64,000 nt of DNA from Leptospira bourretii (GCF_004770145.1 NZ_RQFW01000012.1:62001-126000); one strand, 5' to 3'. Numbered from the stretch's first letter, positions 8,637 through 18,105 are shown. Translations and numbers: made by a program. The notes: generated by a model from the sequence alone, not told the origin.

Positions 8637-9332
8637 ATGAGTCCTAATTCTTACGATGGTCATATAGAAAAACGTTCCGATTTCGAGGGAGAATCAAATC
8701 CGTCAGAAAAAAAAATTTCCAAGTTTGAAAAGATCACCTCGGGAGTCTTTCGAAAGTTTTTAATTTTATTTTTGATTACCTATCTATTCCCTGAATGTTC
8801 TAGTTTTGGACCAAAAAATGCACAGAGTAGCCTTATCATTCTTCACATGACAATTGTTAAAGATGAAATGATTTTGGATGAATTGATTGATCCAAGATTT
8901 CAAAAGGTTACACTCAAAAAAGGGGATAAAACTTTTGAATACAATGAAAATTCAGAGCACTATTATTACTTCCAAAATTTAAAGGAAGGGCAATATGAAA
9001 TTCATGATGCAGTCCATCTTTTGAATCGTGGTGCATCAGACTTTTCCTTTGGAAGTACAAAACAACCCACAAAAATTGATATCGATTTTGACCGAGCCGA
9101 AATCGAAAAATCAAGAGTGGACTTGCAACCAGGTACAGTTGTGTTTATGGGAAGTTTTCATGTTACCGTTGATTTTAAATTCCAAGAAGAACCTAAAATT
9201 ACAGTTCGTTATAGCAAATCGAATGAAGAAGAATTAGCAGCGATGGAACATTTGTATAAAAATTTTCCAAGAACTGGTTGGGGACAAAAAGCTAAAAATA
9301 GAATGAAACTTCTATCATCATTTGCGCAGTAA
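8637..9332 (+). CDS. Putative lipoprotein of unknown function
   Basis: A 231-residue protein that I do not recognise. It has an unusually long charged N-terminus (about 40 residues) before a hydrophobic stretch FLILFLITYLFPECSS, which could be a spirochaetal lipobox with Cys near residue 54 or an uncleaved membrane anchor. The remainder alternates charged and aromatic beta-like segments and ends in LYKNFPRTGWGQKAKNRM, a TPR-like helix-capping pattern. It lies 14 bp after the aldo-keto reductase, so it is probably co-transcribed. Confidence 0.65.
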   Translation: MSPNSYDGHIEKRSDFEGESNPSEKKISKFEKITSGVFRKFLILFLITYLFPECSSFGPKNAQSSLIILHMTIVKDEMILDELIDPRFQKVTLKKGDKTFEYNENSEHYYYFQNLKEGQYEIHDAVHLLNRGASDFSFGSTKQPTKIDIDFDRAEIEKSRVDLQPGTVVFMGSFHVTVDFKFQEEPKITVRYSKSNEEELAAMEHLYKNFPRTGWGQKAKNRMKLLSSFAQ

Positions 9333-9337
9333 AAATC

Positions 9338-9377
9338 AAATTGGTTTGTCCTCATTCCAAAGTGTTCAAACCAATTT
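9338..9377. terminator. Bidirectional terminator hairpin
   Basis: AAATTGGTTTG (9338-9348) and CAAACCAATTT (9367-9377) form a perfect 11-bp stem between two convergent genes. Neither side has a long T-tract beyond the stem, although the stem itself ends in TTT. Confidence 0.55.
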
Positions 9378-9409
9378 ACAGCGATTTACAATTCATTATT
9401 TTATAATTC

Positions 9410-10123
9410 TTAAACTAAAGTTACTAAATCTGGGTTTTGCAAGTGAGGGGTATTATTCCAACTCACGGGCTCCCAATGGCCGTTTTCTCGTCGAAAAACA
9501 CTAAGAGAAGAATTGGTAATGGATTTCATAAATACTGGAAATTCAACTGGTTGCATCTTGCAGGATAAACCCATCATAATCGCTATGGGAGTGCTGGACG
9601 AAACAACTAACGTACTTTTTACGTCGGTTGGAATCTCTTTTGGACCAAAGGAAACTTTTTCAACATATTCTTTAAATGTATAGGGTTCCACAGGATCCCA
9701 AACTCCATGAACCCAATCGTTTAAAACAATTTGAATGAGTTCTTGGAAATAATCCCTTGTTTCCTCTTTGCCCTCTTCCCAAGCTTTTTTATAAGATTCA
9801 TATAATTTGGCAAAGTTATCATTCGCATGACGAATCTTAGCTGCCAGTCCAAGCCACATTTTGGAATCAAATTCATCCCAGGCTGAGTTTTCCAGTGGTT
9901 CAGGAATACAAAACAAATCTTTTGAAAAACTTTCCATGATGCCTTGGGCTGTTTGTTTTTGTCGATTGAGGCTACCAGTGTATACAGAATCAAATTCGAT
10001 CCTTTGGCTTTTAAAGTATTCACCTAATAATTTTGCTTGTTTCCAACCATGTTCAGTTAGTTGGTCATAGTTTTTTCCAAGGCGATCTGCTTGTCCATGA
10101 CGGACTAAGTACAATAAAGACAT
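9410..10123 (-). CDS. Histidine phosphatase family protein (last gene of hydroxyacid operon)
   Basis: A 237-residue histidine phosphatase superfamily protein with the catalytic RHG at residues 8-10 (LYLVRHGQADR), a VYTGSLNRQKQTAQGI helix and a VVSSSTPIAIMMG segment in the place of the usual second catalytic His motif, where the His appears to be absent. It begins directly after the stop of the DUF6285-like gene and is the last of four tightly packed genes. Members of this group occur beside acyl-CoA dehydrogenase/APH kinase pairs; the role there is not established, but removal of a phosphate from a phospho-intermediate or dead-end product is a reasonable guess. Confidence 0.8.
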   Translation of the reverse strand: MSLLYLVRHGQADRLGKNYDQLTEHGWKQAKLLGEYFKSQRIEFDSVYTGSLNRQKQTAQGIMESFSKDLFCIPEPLENSAWDEFDSKMWLGLAAKIRHANDNFAKLYESYKKAWEEGKEETRDYFQELIQIVLNDWVHGVWDPVEPYTFKEYVEKVSFGPKEIPTDVKSTLVVSSSTPIAIMMGLSCKMQPVEFPVFMKSITNSSLSVFRRENGHWEPVSWNNTPHLQNPDLVTLV

Positions 10124-10555
10124 TTATGTTTGGAACCTCGGGTTAGAGATGGCCAAATTTTCTTTGAGTTGATTTTTTGCAAAATTCCAAATTTTACCAC
10201 CAGGTTTTAAATCGGAGTTTGTTTTATCTTTTGATAAGTTTCGAATTGTATTTGCAAATTCTTTGTTCCAATTAAGTAGCAGATTGTATTTTTCTTTTCG
10301 AGTTAAATTGGCAAATTCTTCGGATTTAAACTTAGTTTCTAAGTCAGAAATTTTTAAATTTAAATTTTGGATTCGATGAAAGTCGGATTCAAACTCAGAA
10401 GATTCTGTTTCTCTTGCAATCACACCCAACATATTCCAAGAAACCAATGTTTTATATGATAACAAATCATCTCCTTCCAATTTTGGAAGAAGTTCCTTCA
10501 TTAAAAAATCCTGAATGGAGGAAATGAGTTCCTTTGTTTCTGGTCTATATTGCAT
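10124..10555 (-). CDS. DUF6285-like protein (LvaB-type partner of APH kinase)
   Basis: A 143-residue soluble protein. The opening [32 protein letters not shown] pattern and the closing KENLAISNPRF match what I recall of DUF6285, the family that contains LvaB, the small protein needed for activity of the 4-hydroxyacyl-CoA kinase LvaA in Pseudomonas putida. The position supports this: it overlaps the end of the APH-like kinase by 11 bp and directly abuts the histidine phosphatase. The middle part (residues 60-100) is more charged than in typical members, so the family call should be tested by a profile search. Confidence 0.65.
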   Translation of the reverse strand: MQYRPETKELISSIQDFLMKELLPKLEGDDLLSYKTLVSWNMLGVIARETESSEFESDFHRIQNLNLKISDLETKFKSEEFANLTRKEKYNLLLNWNKEFANTIRNLSKDKTNSDLKPGGKIWNFAKNQLKENLAISNPRFQT

Positions 10556-11594
10556 TACTTACCTCTTCAATGAGTCGCATGGCTTCCCATTCCATTTCCG
10601 CGGTTCGCCGACCAATGGCCGCCAGTTCAATTCCTTTGTCTTTGCCCGAAATATGTCTTTCTGTTTGTTGTGCACTCCCGATGGCCCAACGAACATTCCC
10701 CATAATTTCCCAAAAAGTTACCTTAAAGGGATCCACTGGGATTCCCGAAGTGTTTTGGTAAGCCTGGTAAAAATCTTTGCGATCACCAAATCCACCCACT
10801 TCTTTATTAAGCCTTCCAAATCTCCAGTCGCGCATACACAACCAAGCAATGTCTTCGTGGCGATCCCCAAAGTGGGCGAATTCATAATCTAAAATTCCTT
10901 GGAGACCTTCGGAGTTCATCATAAAGTTTCCCGTACGAAAATCTCCATGAACAAGAACTATATCATCAATTGAAGGAGCATTTGATTCTAACCAAAACAA
11001 ACAAAGTTCTATGGCAGGATGTGATTCAGGAAGTTCGTCTAACGATTGTCTTAGATCAGAAATAGCAATAGAAACATAGTTTTCTTTAGTGACAAATTTT
11101 AGTTTTTGTTTGAGTTCTTCATCAGAGACAGAACTTGGTTTTACTGTATGGAGTTTGGCTAAGTTTGCTGCCAGATCCGATACCATCTGAGATTTGCGAT
11201 AGGAATCTAGTTCCTTATCTTTTGTGATGTAACGTCCGGTGGCTTTGCCTCCAATTTTTTCCATTAGAAAAAAAGGAGAACCTATCACATCGGAAGTTTC
11301 TTCCAAAAAAACTGGAGTCGGAGTTTTGACACCTGCTTTATAAACAAGTTCTGCCACTTTGAACTCATCTTTTTTCGACAAAGAAGAAAGTAAACTCGCT
11401 CCTTTGTCTGTACGCAAAACTAACGACTGTTTTCCGGATTTAGAAATCAAGTCCAATGCATAATTGTCTTGGCAAGCTCCTCCACTTAAATGTTGCATTT
11501 GGGAGACTTTAACATTGTCTTTCCAAACGGAAGATAAGTGAAGTTCAACTTTTTCTTGTAATTCCTTAATTTCCATACTTCTTAGAAGTCCCAT
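10545..11594 (-). CDS. APH-like kinase of the LvaA/ACAD10-ACAD11 type
   Basis: A 349-residue aminoglycoside-phosphotransferase-fold kinase. The Brenner motif HGDFRTGN is at 216-223, the metal-binding LDYE at 235-238, and the ATP-binding LRTDKG near 60-65. The stretches [22 protein letters not shown] and [15 protein letters not shown] are typical of the subgroup that includes P. putida LvaA and the N-terminal kinase domain of mammalian ACAD11, which phosphorylate the 4-hydroxyl of hydroxyacyl-CoAs, not antibiotics. It overlaps the acyl-CoA dehydrogenase by 13 bp if started at 11594; an ATG at 11576 would give a 5-bp gap instead. Confidence 0.85.
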   Translation of the reverse strand: MGLLRSMEIKELQEKVELHLSSVWKDNVKVSQMQHLSGGACQDNYALDLISKSGKQSLVLRTDKGASLLSSLSKKDEFKVAELVYKAGVKTPTPVFLEETSDVIGSPFFLMEKIGGKATGRYITKDKELDSYRKSQMVSDLAANLAKLHTVKPSSVSDEELKQKLKFVTKENYVSIAISDLRQSLDELPESHPAIELCLFWLESNAPSIDDIVLVHGDFRTGNFMMNSEGLQGILDYEFAHFGDRHEDIAWLCMRDWRFGRLNKEVGGFGDRKDFYQAYQNTSGIPVDPFKVTFWEIMGNVRWAIGSAQQTERHISGKDKGIELAAIGRRTAEMEWEAMRLIEEVSNAI

Positions 11595-12757
11595 TTTTCT
11601 GAAATGTAGTTTCGACCAATGACCATCTTATGAACTTCGGATGGTCCATCGGCAATCCTTGCGGCTCTGGCATCCCTATAAAACAATTCTAAAGGAAGGT
11701 CTCTTGAATATCCCTTGCCTCCACAGATTTGGATCCCCATATCGATGGTATTGCACAAAGACTCACTCACTTTCCATTTTGCCATAGAAGTTTCTTGGCG
11801 GGCATCTTTCCCTTTTTGTAACAACCAAGCCGCTTTCAAAGTCAAAAGGAAGGCCATTTCAATTTCAGTTGCTCGTTCGGCAAACATCCATTGGATTCCT
11901 TGGTGGTCTGCAATTCGTGAATTAAATACTTCTCGTTCTTTCGCATAACTTCGAGCAATTGCTAAGGAACGTCTTGCCATTCCTGTCCATCGCATACAAT
12001 GCGTTAAGCGAGCAGGACCTAATCTTTCTTGAGAAAGTCGAAAACCTTCTCCAACTCGGCCAAGAATCATATCTTCTGGAACTTCTACGTTTTCAAAATT
12101 GAGTTCGCAGTGCCCACCTGGTCCATGAGAACCCATCAGTTCAATTTCTCGAACCATCGTGTATCCTTTTGCATCTGTTGGTACAAGGAACATGGTTGTT
12201 TTTCGGAAACTCCCATTTACTTTCGCCATCACAATTAGATATTTTGCCCCATTGGCCCCAGTACAATACCACTTACGACCGTTGATAATATATTTATCTC
12301 CATGCTTTTCCGCATTGGTCTGTAAGGTGGTTGGATCCGAACCTGCCCCGGGACCTGGTTCTGTCATTGCAAAACCAGTTCGCAAATCACCTTTGATGAG
12401 TGGGTGTAGGATTAACTCTTTTTGTTTTTCAGAGGCAGCAATCGAAAGTAAATGCATATTCCCTTCATCAGGTGCATCACAGTTAAATATGTAAGGAGCA
12501 ATAGGTGAACGACCCAGTTCACTAAAAATAATACATGTTCCAACCAAATCTAAACCCAATCCACCTTCTGCTTTTGGAAGATGTGGAGTCCAAAAACCAG
12601 CAGCCTTTACTTTAGCACGCGCTTGTTGGTTGATATCTTCTGGCATTCGACCTTTTTCATAATCATAATGTTTTTCCAGAGGGATGATTTCATTTGTAAT
12701 GAAGTCGCGAATATTTTTACGAAGTGTTTCCACTTCTTGGGGAATTTCAAAGTCCAT
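11582..12757 (-). CDS. Acyl-CoA dehydrogenase of the ACAD10/ACAD11/LvaC type
   Basis: A 391-residue FAD-dependent acyl-CoA dehydrogenase family enzyme. Domains run N-terminal helical (1-125), middle beta ([15 protein letters not shown] at about 131), and C-terminal helical with [15 protein letters not shown]. The normal catalytic Glu context (YEGT in classical enzymes) is replaced by [10 protein letters not shown], the ADGP form that I associate with ACAD10/ACAD11. In that group the enzyme acts on 4-phosphoacyl-CoA made by the partner kinase and removes phosphate to yield an enoyl-Co[13 protein letters not shown] and RLTHCMRW also fit. First gene of the operon. Confidence 0.85.
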   Translation of the reverse strand: MDFEIPQEVETLRKNIRDFITNEIIPLEKHYDYEKGRMPEDINQQARAKVKAAGFWTPHLPKAEGGLGLDLVGTCIIFSELGRSPIAPYIFNCDAPDEGNMHLLSIAASEKQKELILHPLIKGDLRTGFAMTEPGPGAGSDPTTLQTNAEKHGDKYIINGRKWYCTGANGAKYLIVMAKVNGSFRKTTMFLVPTDAKGYTMVREIELMGSHGPGGHCELNFENVEVPEDMILGRVGEGFRLSQERLGPARLTHCMRWTGMARRSLAIARSYAKEREVFNSRIADHQGIQWMFAERATEIEMAFLLTLKAAWLLQKGKDARQETSMAKWKVSESLCNTIDMGIQICGGKGYSRDLPLELFYRDARAARIADGPSEVHKMVIGRNYISEKWDF

Positions 12758-12803
12758 TGATTCCCAGAATTACAAGAATCAATGAGTAACGTAAAATCTT
12801 TTT

Positions 12804-13706
12804 TTAATGAGATCGAAAAATAGGTCTTTCTCGTTTTGAATTTCTTCTAATTTCAAAATGCAAATGTGGACCGGTCGCTCTACCTGTTTGTCCAACTTCC
12901 CCAATTTTTTGGCCCTTTTTTACTTTCTGACCTACATTTATATTAAAATCAAAAAGATGTCCATAACGAGTTTCATATCCTAAACTATGTTTTAAGATGA
13001 TTAAATTTCCATAACCACCTTGTTTACCTTTGAAAATTACTTCACCATCCATAGAGGCAAATACATCTGATCCTTGTTCGGCGGCCAGATCAATCCCACC
13101 ATGAAAGGTATCTTTTTTAGTGAATGGATCAATTCGTTTACCAAAACCAGAAGAGATCCTAGCTTCGGTTAATGGAAATTGAAATCCAAATCCATAGAAA
13201 AAAGATTTTTCGGATTTTCCCATTGTGATTCCAGGTAAAAACCATTTTTCTCTTTCAGAATCATATTGTAATTTGTTGGAATCGAGATTATATTTTTCGG
13301 CTAACGCTAATTTGGTTTTTTCATCTCCTGTTGATTCTTCAGGGTGAAAGGTTCCCCGCATATTGGGAATTTCTAAAACCATCCCAGGTGATAAATCGTG
13401 CGGTGAACTGAGTTCATTCACAGAGGAAAGTGTTTCCAAGTCCATACCTGTTCGTGCCATAATTTTAAAAAAATTATCTTCCTTACGAACTTTGTATTCA
13501 TAATATTTAAGAGGTATGAGTTCTTCTCTCCTAGCACCGGACTTGGAGATCCTTAAATTTTCTTTGATTTCAGAACGAAGATTTTTTAACGAAGGATTGG
13601 TATATTCCAAATTTGCCAGAGTGAGTGGGCTGGAAAAAAGAGACGAGAAGGCACTGAGAATGACCAGGAACAGAGCGCATTTCGGAAAATTGGCAGTTTT
13701 AGACAT
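12804..13706 (-). CDS. LysM and M23 peptidase domain protein
   Basis: A 300-residue exported protein: signal peptide at 1-30 (hydrophobic LFLVILSAFSSLF), a LysM peptidoglycan-binding domain at about 68-112 (YEYKVRKEDNFFKIMARTG...MVLEIPN) and a C-terminal M23 domain. The zinc ligands are seen as HGGIDLAA (H and D) and HLHFE near the end, so the LytM-type endopeptidase site appears intact. Such proteins cut peptide cross-bridges of peptidoglycan or activate amidases during cell growth and division. Divergent from the CPBP protease gene. Confidence 0.9.
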   Translation of the reverse strand: MSKTANFPKCALFLVILSAFSSLFSSPLTLANLEYTNPSLKNLRSEIKENLRISKSGARREELIPLKYYEYKVRKEDNFFKIMARTGMDLETLSSVNELSSPHDLSPGMVLEIPNMRGTFHPEESTGDEKTKLALAEKYNLDSNKLQYDSEREKWFLPGITMGKSEKSFFYGFGFQFPLTEARISSGFGKRIDPFTKKDTFHGGIDLAAEQGSDVFASMDGEVIFKGKQGGYGNLIILKHSLGYETRYGHLFDFNINVGQKVKKGQKIGEVGQTGRATGPHLHFEIRRNSKRERPIFRSH

Positions 13707-13784
13707 AATCTTCTAATTTGAATATCGACCATTTCCCAAAAAAACGGTGACGATTCTTGCCGAAATTGAGGAACTGTAAGGCAG

Positions 13785-14684
13785 ATGCAGAATCGTTTTT
13801 TTGAGATCTTCCGGCTCACCGCTTATTCTTTGGGTCTCGTTTATGTATGTTCTTTCTTCTATTCCGTCATTTTTTTAGCCTTTGTGAACAATACGGTGCT
13901 TGGCGATCGGATTCCAGAAGACCAGATACTTCCCCTTTATGAAGAATATTGGGAAGGGAAAATGGATTTTTCCACTATGCTTTCTGAGTATGAAAAGATT
14001 GTGACTCCAATCAAAGATCAGTTTCAGAAAGAAATAACTGAGAATCCAAGTTTACTTTTGTCTCAGTTTTATGATAAGGTGTTTTCCGAAAAACCGCATT
14101 ACCTATTAGGTCATTCGATACCGTGGTTTTTATGTTATGTGGGCTTAGGATATTTACTCTATAAAAAAGTCTTACAAATTCCTGTTACCAATTTACAGGA
14201 TGAGTTATCAATACCCATATTACTTCGAGGGATTGCCAATGGATTTATTTGTTTTATCGTTGTCGTAATCTTTGGATTGATATTAGAAAGACTATCGGTT
14301 CCTGTTGAATCTGGAGTTTTTGCAAAAAAACTTTATGAAGCAATTCATGGAAACACTTACTTATTAGCCTGGGGAATTTATGTTGTCGGTATCATCACAG
14401 GAATTTTGGAAGAAATCTTTTTTAGAGGTTTTTTACTAAAGGCTTTTATCGATAAAAATCTTGCGCAAGAAGGTTTATTCATAGTTTCTTTGCTTTTTGG
14501 TTGGCTTCATTATGGAGAAGGAACTTCGGTCGCCATTCCGTTTATTATATGCGGAGTGGGTATGTTCTTTGGATACATTTACATTAAGACTGGAAATATT
14601 TGGATCGCGATGGCTTGTCATGCCACATACAATTCGTTAGGTTTAATAAATGCTTACCTTCAACTTCCCGGAGTGCAGTCATGA
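13785..14684 (+). CDS. CPBP family intramembrane glutamic protease
   Basis: A 299-residue polytopic membrane protein. The three motifs of the CPBP (Abi/CAAX protease) family are present near the C-terminus: EEIFFRG (the EExxxR motif), FGWLHYG (FxxxH) and CHATYN (HxxxN). The first TM segment at residues 11-33 is followed by a long extracytoplasmic loop and further TM helices. Family members process prenylated or small membrane proteins or act in bacteriocin immunity; no partner is evident here. The stop overlaps the next ATG (ATGA). Confidence 0.88.
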   Translation: MQNRFFEIFRLTAYSLGLVYVCSFFYSVIFLAFVNNTVLGDRIPEDQILPLYEEYWEGKMDFSTMLSEYEKIVTPIKDQFQKEITENPSLLLSQFYDKVFSEKPHYLLGHSIPWFLCYVGLGYLLYKKVLQIPVTNLQDELSIPILLRGIANGFICFIVVVIFGLILERLSVPVESGVFAKKLYEAIHGNTYLLAWGIYVVGIITGILEEIFFRGFLLKAFIDKNLAQEGLFIVSLLFGWLHYGEGTSVAIPFIICGVGMFFGYIYIKTGNIWIAMACHATYNSLGLINAYLQLPGVQS

Positions 14685-15442
14685 GTTTCATTTTTAAAGG
14701 ATTCGTATCCTTTGTTTTCTATTTTTCATTTCTCTTATTATTGCCAACAAGCGGAATCGGTTCCCTATTCGCAGGAGAAACAGTTGAAATTTTAGGTGGC
14801 CCTGAAGATGTAAACCTTCGTTTGGTGGCGCTCTTAAACAAACTAGATCCGGATTTTTATGCAGATGAAAAAACACAAGGGTTTGTTTACAGATATAGAA
14901 ACCGTTGGAAAAACCCGTATGATTTTAATATCTATGTAGGAAAAGTTGGAAAAACATCTCCTGATTCTATCATTCGTATTGAATCACCTAGACGTGGTCA
15001 GGAAAAAATGTGGAAAGAGATTTTAGAACAAGAATTGCTTCAAAAAGCTCCGCATGAATCAGCAGTTCCATTATCAGAGAAATACCATGTTGTCTCTCAA
15101 GGTTTAAACTTAATCTCCCCAATGGCTTCCGTTGGATACAATTCATGGAACTCTCCTCTCTTTTCAAATCGAGATACTTTTGTTAGTATGAGTATTTATT
15201 TATTATGCGATTTGATTTTGGCAGGTGGTGCTTATCTTTATGCACAAGAGAATTTACCCAAAAAAAATATTTGGGATAATATGGCCAATGTTAAAGGTGC
15301 TGGGAATGTTTGGGACTCGCCGAACGCAGTGGGAGTATTTGCGGCACTCGCCGTCTCAAGAGCGGTTCGAGCCTTTGATGCTTGGGAAGATACATCAGCT
15401 CATAATAAAACAGCACAATTTGGTTGGTCGTTTAAATTTTAA
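14681..15442 (+). CDS. Exported protein of unknown function
   Basis: A 253-residue protein starting at the ATG in the ATGA overlap with the CPBP protease. The reading frame continues upstream to 14600, but that part only covers the protease gene. An N-terminal signal peptide or anchor (residues 5-25) is followed by a soluble part and a hydrophobic segment (MSIYLLCDLILAGGAYLYA, about 172-190). I do not recognise the family. Translational coupling suggests a link to the protease. Confidence 0.7.
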   Translation: MSFIFKGFVSFVFYFSFLLLLPTSGIGSLFAGETVEILGGPEDVNLRLVALLNKLDPDFYADEKTQGFVYRYRNRWKNPYDFNIYVGKVGKTSPDSIIRIESPRRGQEKMWKEILEQELLQKAPHESAVPLSEKYHVVSQGLNLISPMASVGYNSWNSPLFSNRDTFVSMSIYLLCDLILAGGAYLYAQENLPKKNIWDNMANVKGAGNVWDSPNAVGVFAALAVSRAVRAFDAWEDTSAHNKTAQFGWSFKF

Positions 15443-15479
15443 TCGTTTTAAACTGACAACCAAACCTAATATTCGTAAT

Positions 15480-15821
15480 TTATGATTTGAATAGGTCCCT
15501 TGCTGCATCTGCTGCACTTGACCTTTCAAAATCTTCTCTTTCAATTAAAGTTAAGTCTAAGCCTTCTTTGTCAATTCGACTTAGAATCTTTCCAATATCT
15601 GCCACCTTACTCAATTTAGTTGCCAAATATTTAAAAGTAATTCCACATTCTGGGCATTTTTTATCTTTTAGATAATTCAGTCCCAATTTTTTACAATTTC
15701 CACAAGTTCCATAGAGATCATCAATATAGAGTAGTTGTTTTTTTACATCCTCTACATTGAGCTGTCGCCAAACTCTTACAAATTTAGTATTCTTTCCGGA
15801 TGCATCTGAAGTCATAGGCAA
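15480..15821 (-). CDS. Zinc-ribbon protein of unknown function
   Basis: A 113-residue protein with two Cys pairs (CGNCKK and CPECG, about residues 40-59) forming a probable zinc ribbon, flanked by Lys-rich helices. The C-terminal half (KVADIGKILSRIDKEGLDLTLIEREDF) is helical. No recognised family. It might bind nucleic acid or another protein. Convergent with the gene before it and divergent from the DUF423 gene. Confidence 0.65.
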   Translation of the reverse strand: MPMTSDASGKNTKFVRVWRQLNVEDVKKQLLYIDDLYGTCGNCKKLGLNYLKDKKCPECGITFKYLATKLSKVADIGKILSRIDKEGLDLTLIEREDFERSSAADAARDLFKS

Positions 15822-15836
15822 TAGGAAGTATCGTTA

Positions 15837-16265
15837 ATGAATCTTGTCAAGAAGCAATCCTCTGCGCTTTTAATCCTTCTCATTTGCCTTTCTGGTTTTT
15901 TAGCTGTTGCCATCGGAGCATTTGGTGCCCACGGACTAAAAAAGATAGTAACACCCGATTTGATGGTAATTTATGAAACGGGAAATCGATATCATTTTTA
16001 TCATACATTGGCATCACTAGTCGCATTTCTCTTGTTACAACATTCGTTGGTATCTGAATCTTCGAATAAAAGTAACACTTATTTGAAAATAGCTACCTGG
16101 ATGTTTCTAATAGGAATTTTGATTTTTTCTTTTAGTTTGTACGCCTTAGCCATCACAGGGATTCGGGTTTTAGGAGCTATCACTCCCTTAGGAGGAGTGA
16201 GTTTTTTAGTTGGTTGGATTAGTTTAGGAATTGGGTCTTATTATCTTTTTGTACCAAAAAAATAA
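15837..16265 (+). CDS. DUF423 family membrane protein
   Basis: A 142-residue protein with four predicted TM helices and the DUF423 (YgdD) signature LAVAIGAFGAHGLKK near the N-terminus, followed by YETGNRYHFYHTLA. Length and topology fit the family. Function unknown. Its 3' end overlaps the convergent FliG-like gene by 25 bp. Confidence 0.9.
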   Translation: MNLVKKQSSALLILLICLSGFLAVAIGAFGAHGLKKIVTPDLMVIYETGNRYHFYHTLASLVAFLLLQHSLVSESSNKSNTYLKIATWMFLIGILIFSFSLYALAITGIRVLGAITPLGGVSFLVGWISLGIGSYYLFVPKK

Positions 16266-16567
16266 TTCCCTTGTTTACTGATTAAATTTCTAGAAATTAA
16301 GCCGTCTGCGATGAGTAACAACCCTTCTGCGGCGGCTTTTCTTGCTTCTTCTGAACTATCCTTTTGTAAGGACATAAGTTCATGTACATACTTTCTTTTT
16401 TGTACATCCAAAACTCCAAGCATTGAACCTGCTATTTTTTCATCCATTTGCATGAATGCTAAGGCAAGTGTTTGTGGAGGAGTTTCAATGCATAAATAGT
16501 ATAATGCAAGGTTATCGAAATATGATAATTGGCTTAGTTTTTCTAATACTTGTTCTGATCCTGACAT
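16241..16567 (-). CDS. Stand-alone FliG-like domain protein
   Basis: A 108-residue all-helical protein. PPQTLALAFMQMDEKIAGSML resembles the middle-domain motif of flagellar switch protein FliG (normally PQTIALILSYLDPEKAAEVL), and the following LDVQKRKYVHELMSLQ matches the next helix. Only this one domain is present; a full FliG is about 340 residues and no flagellar genes are nearby. It could bind FliM/MotA-like partners or be an unrelated armadillo-type fold. The call rests on motif resemblance alone. Confidence 0.5.
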   Translation of the reverse strand: MSGSEQVLEKLSQLSYFDNLALYYLCIETPPQTLALAFMQMDEKIAGSMLGVLDVQKRKYVHELMSLQKDSSEEARKAAAEGLLLIADGLISRNLISKQGNYFFGTKR

Positions 16568-16599
16568 ATGGTTCCTTTGGTTTTAAATTCAGATTTAAA

Positions 16600-18105
16600 T
16601 TATTTCGTTACTTCTTTAATTTTCCCATTCAAATAAGAAATTAAGTATTTAGAATTTGCAGATTCGCCTGTGGTTTGTTTCATCAATGTATCGACATCAA
16701 ATAGTTTCCCCTTTGAATGAATATTTTTCCTGAGCCAACCCAGTAGGTCAGAAAAATCACCTTTCGTAGAAAATTTGTTATGCGAATCAGGAAATTCTTC
16801 TGTAAATTTTTTGAAAAACTGCGAACTAAAAATATTTCCAAGTGTGTATGTTGGGAAATATCCAAAAGCACCCATCGACCAATGAATATCCTGCAATACA
16901 CCTTCGGCATCATTCTCTACCGATAAACCAAAACTTTCTTTCATCTTTGTATTCCAAATTTCAGGTAAATCTTTTACCTGGATTTTTCCATTGATGAGAT
17001 CCCTTTCAATTTCAAATCGCAGAATGATATGTAGATTATAAGTTACCTGGTCAGCTTCTACTCTTACTTTTGTTTTTTCTGTGCTATTGATATATTGGTA
17101 CAACTCTTTAAATGGAAGTTCTTTATCTGTGAGACCAAAATCAGATAACAAAATGGGATAAACAAATTCCCAGAATGGCAAGGAACGTCCCACTTGGTTT
17201 TCCCACAAACGACTTTGTGATTCATGAATACCTAAACTCAAAAATTCAGTAATTGGCGTGGGCCAATCTGGCATTGCTGACAACCCCGATTCATATAAGG
17301 AATGACCAGTTTCGTGTAACACACCAAAGATGGAAGACAGTGGATCTGTTTCAGAATATCTAGTTGTGATTCTCTTATCACCTTTCCCTAAACTTGTGGA
17401 AAACGGATGGTTACTAGTATCCAATCTGGATTCTTTTGTTGTTAAACCTAGAAGTGATGGCAAACGATTACAAAACTTAGTTTGTTTCTCTAAGGAGATT
17501 GGTCCTGGGAAAGGATTTTTGAATTTAGGAGCGGTAGCCACAATAGGAACCAGTGATTCCTTCAAATCAGAAAACAAAACTTGAATTTGTTCTGCTTTCG
17601 CACCTTTTTCGTAACTGTCAAGTAATGCATCATAAGGCTCTGTCGTATAACCGAAGTAATCTGCTTGTTTTTTAGATAATTGTACTAATTCTTCTAAACG
17701 TTTTGCAAATGATTGGAAGTTTTTTTCTTTTTTTGCCGTTGCCCATTCTGCATGTGCTAAGTTAGTAACTCGTGCAAATTCGGAAACAAACTCAGAAGGC
17801 AGTTTATCTGCTTTCTCTTTTTCTTCCATGAGGACTTCCAACTCACGATTCCAAACTGAACGCTCAAATTCAGGTAGTTCTTTGATCGATTCCTTTGCAG
17901 ATTGGATTTGATTTAAAAAAGATTTGTCAGTCATCCAATCATGTGTGAGTTCTGCGACTGCGGCGATTTGTGAGGACCGGTATTCCCGACCTTCTTCGGG
18001 CATCATCACCTCTGAATCCCAATGCAAAACGGAAGCTACATCTTGGAATAATTTGATTTTACGATATTGTTTTCGGTAATTTTCGAGTGCTTGGGGCAGG
18101 GCCAT
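16600..18105 (-). CDS. M32 family metallocarboxypeptidase
   Basis: A 501-residue zinc carboxypeptidase of family M32 (Taq carboxypeptidase type), cytoplasmic. The zinc motif HETGHSLYE (HExxH) lies just past the middle, with GIHESQSRLWEN carrying the third ligand Glu region and VLQDIHWSMGAFGYFPTYTLG, a family hallmark, near 410-435. Size is typical. I place the start at the ATG at 18105, with a GGAGG stretch about 14 bases before it; a GTG at 18129 would add eight residues. Confidence 0.93.
   Translation of the reverse strand: MALPQALENYRKQYRKIKLFQDVASVLHWDSEVMMPEEGREYRSSQIAAVAELTHDWMTDKSFLNQIQSAKESIKELPEFERSVWNRELEVLMEEKEKADKLPSEFVSEFARVTNLAHAEWATAKKEKNFQSFAKRLEELVQLSKKQADYFGYTTEPYDALLDSYEKGAKAEQIQVLFSDLKESLVPIVATAPKFKNPFPGPISLEKQTKFCNRLPSLLGLTTKESRLDTSNHPFSTSLGKGDKRITTRYSETDPLSSIFGVLHETGHSLYESGLSAMPDWPTPITEFLSLGIHESQSRLWENQVGRSLPFWEFVYPILLSDFGLTDKELPFKELYQYINSTEKTKVRVEADQVTYNLHIILRFEIERDLINGKIQVKDLPEIWNTKMKESFGLSVENDAEGVLQDIHWSMGAFGYFPTYTLGNIFSSQFFKKFTEEFPDSHNKFSTKGDFSDLLGWLRKNIHSKGKLFDVDTLMKQTTGESANSKYLISYLNGKIKEVTK

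Noticed and set aside
10545..11594. Aminoglycoside resistance gene
   Set aside because: Although the fold is APH-like, the sequence blocks and operon belong to the hydroxyacyl-CoA kinase subgroup.
14600..14680. N-terminal extension of the gene at 14681
   Set aside because: The extension overlaps the conserved end of the CPBP protease in another frame; the ATGA junction at 14681 with a following signal peptide is the more credible start.
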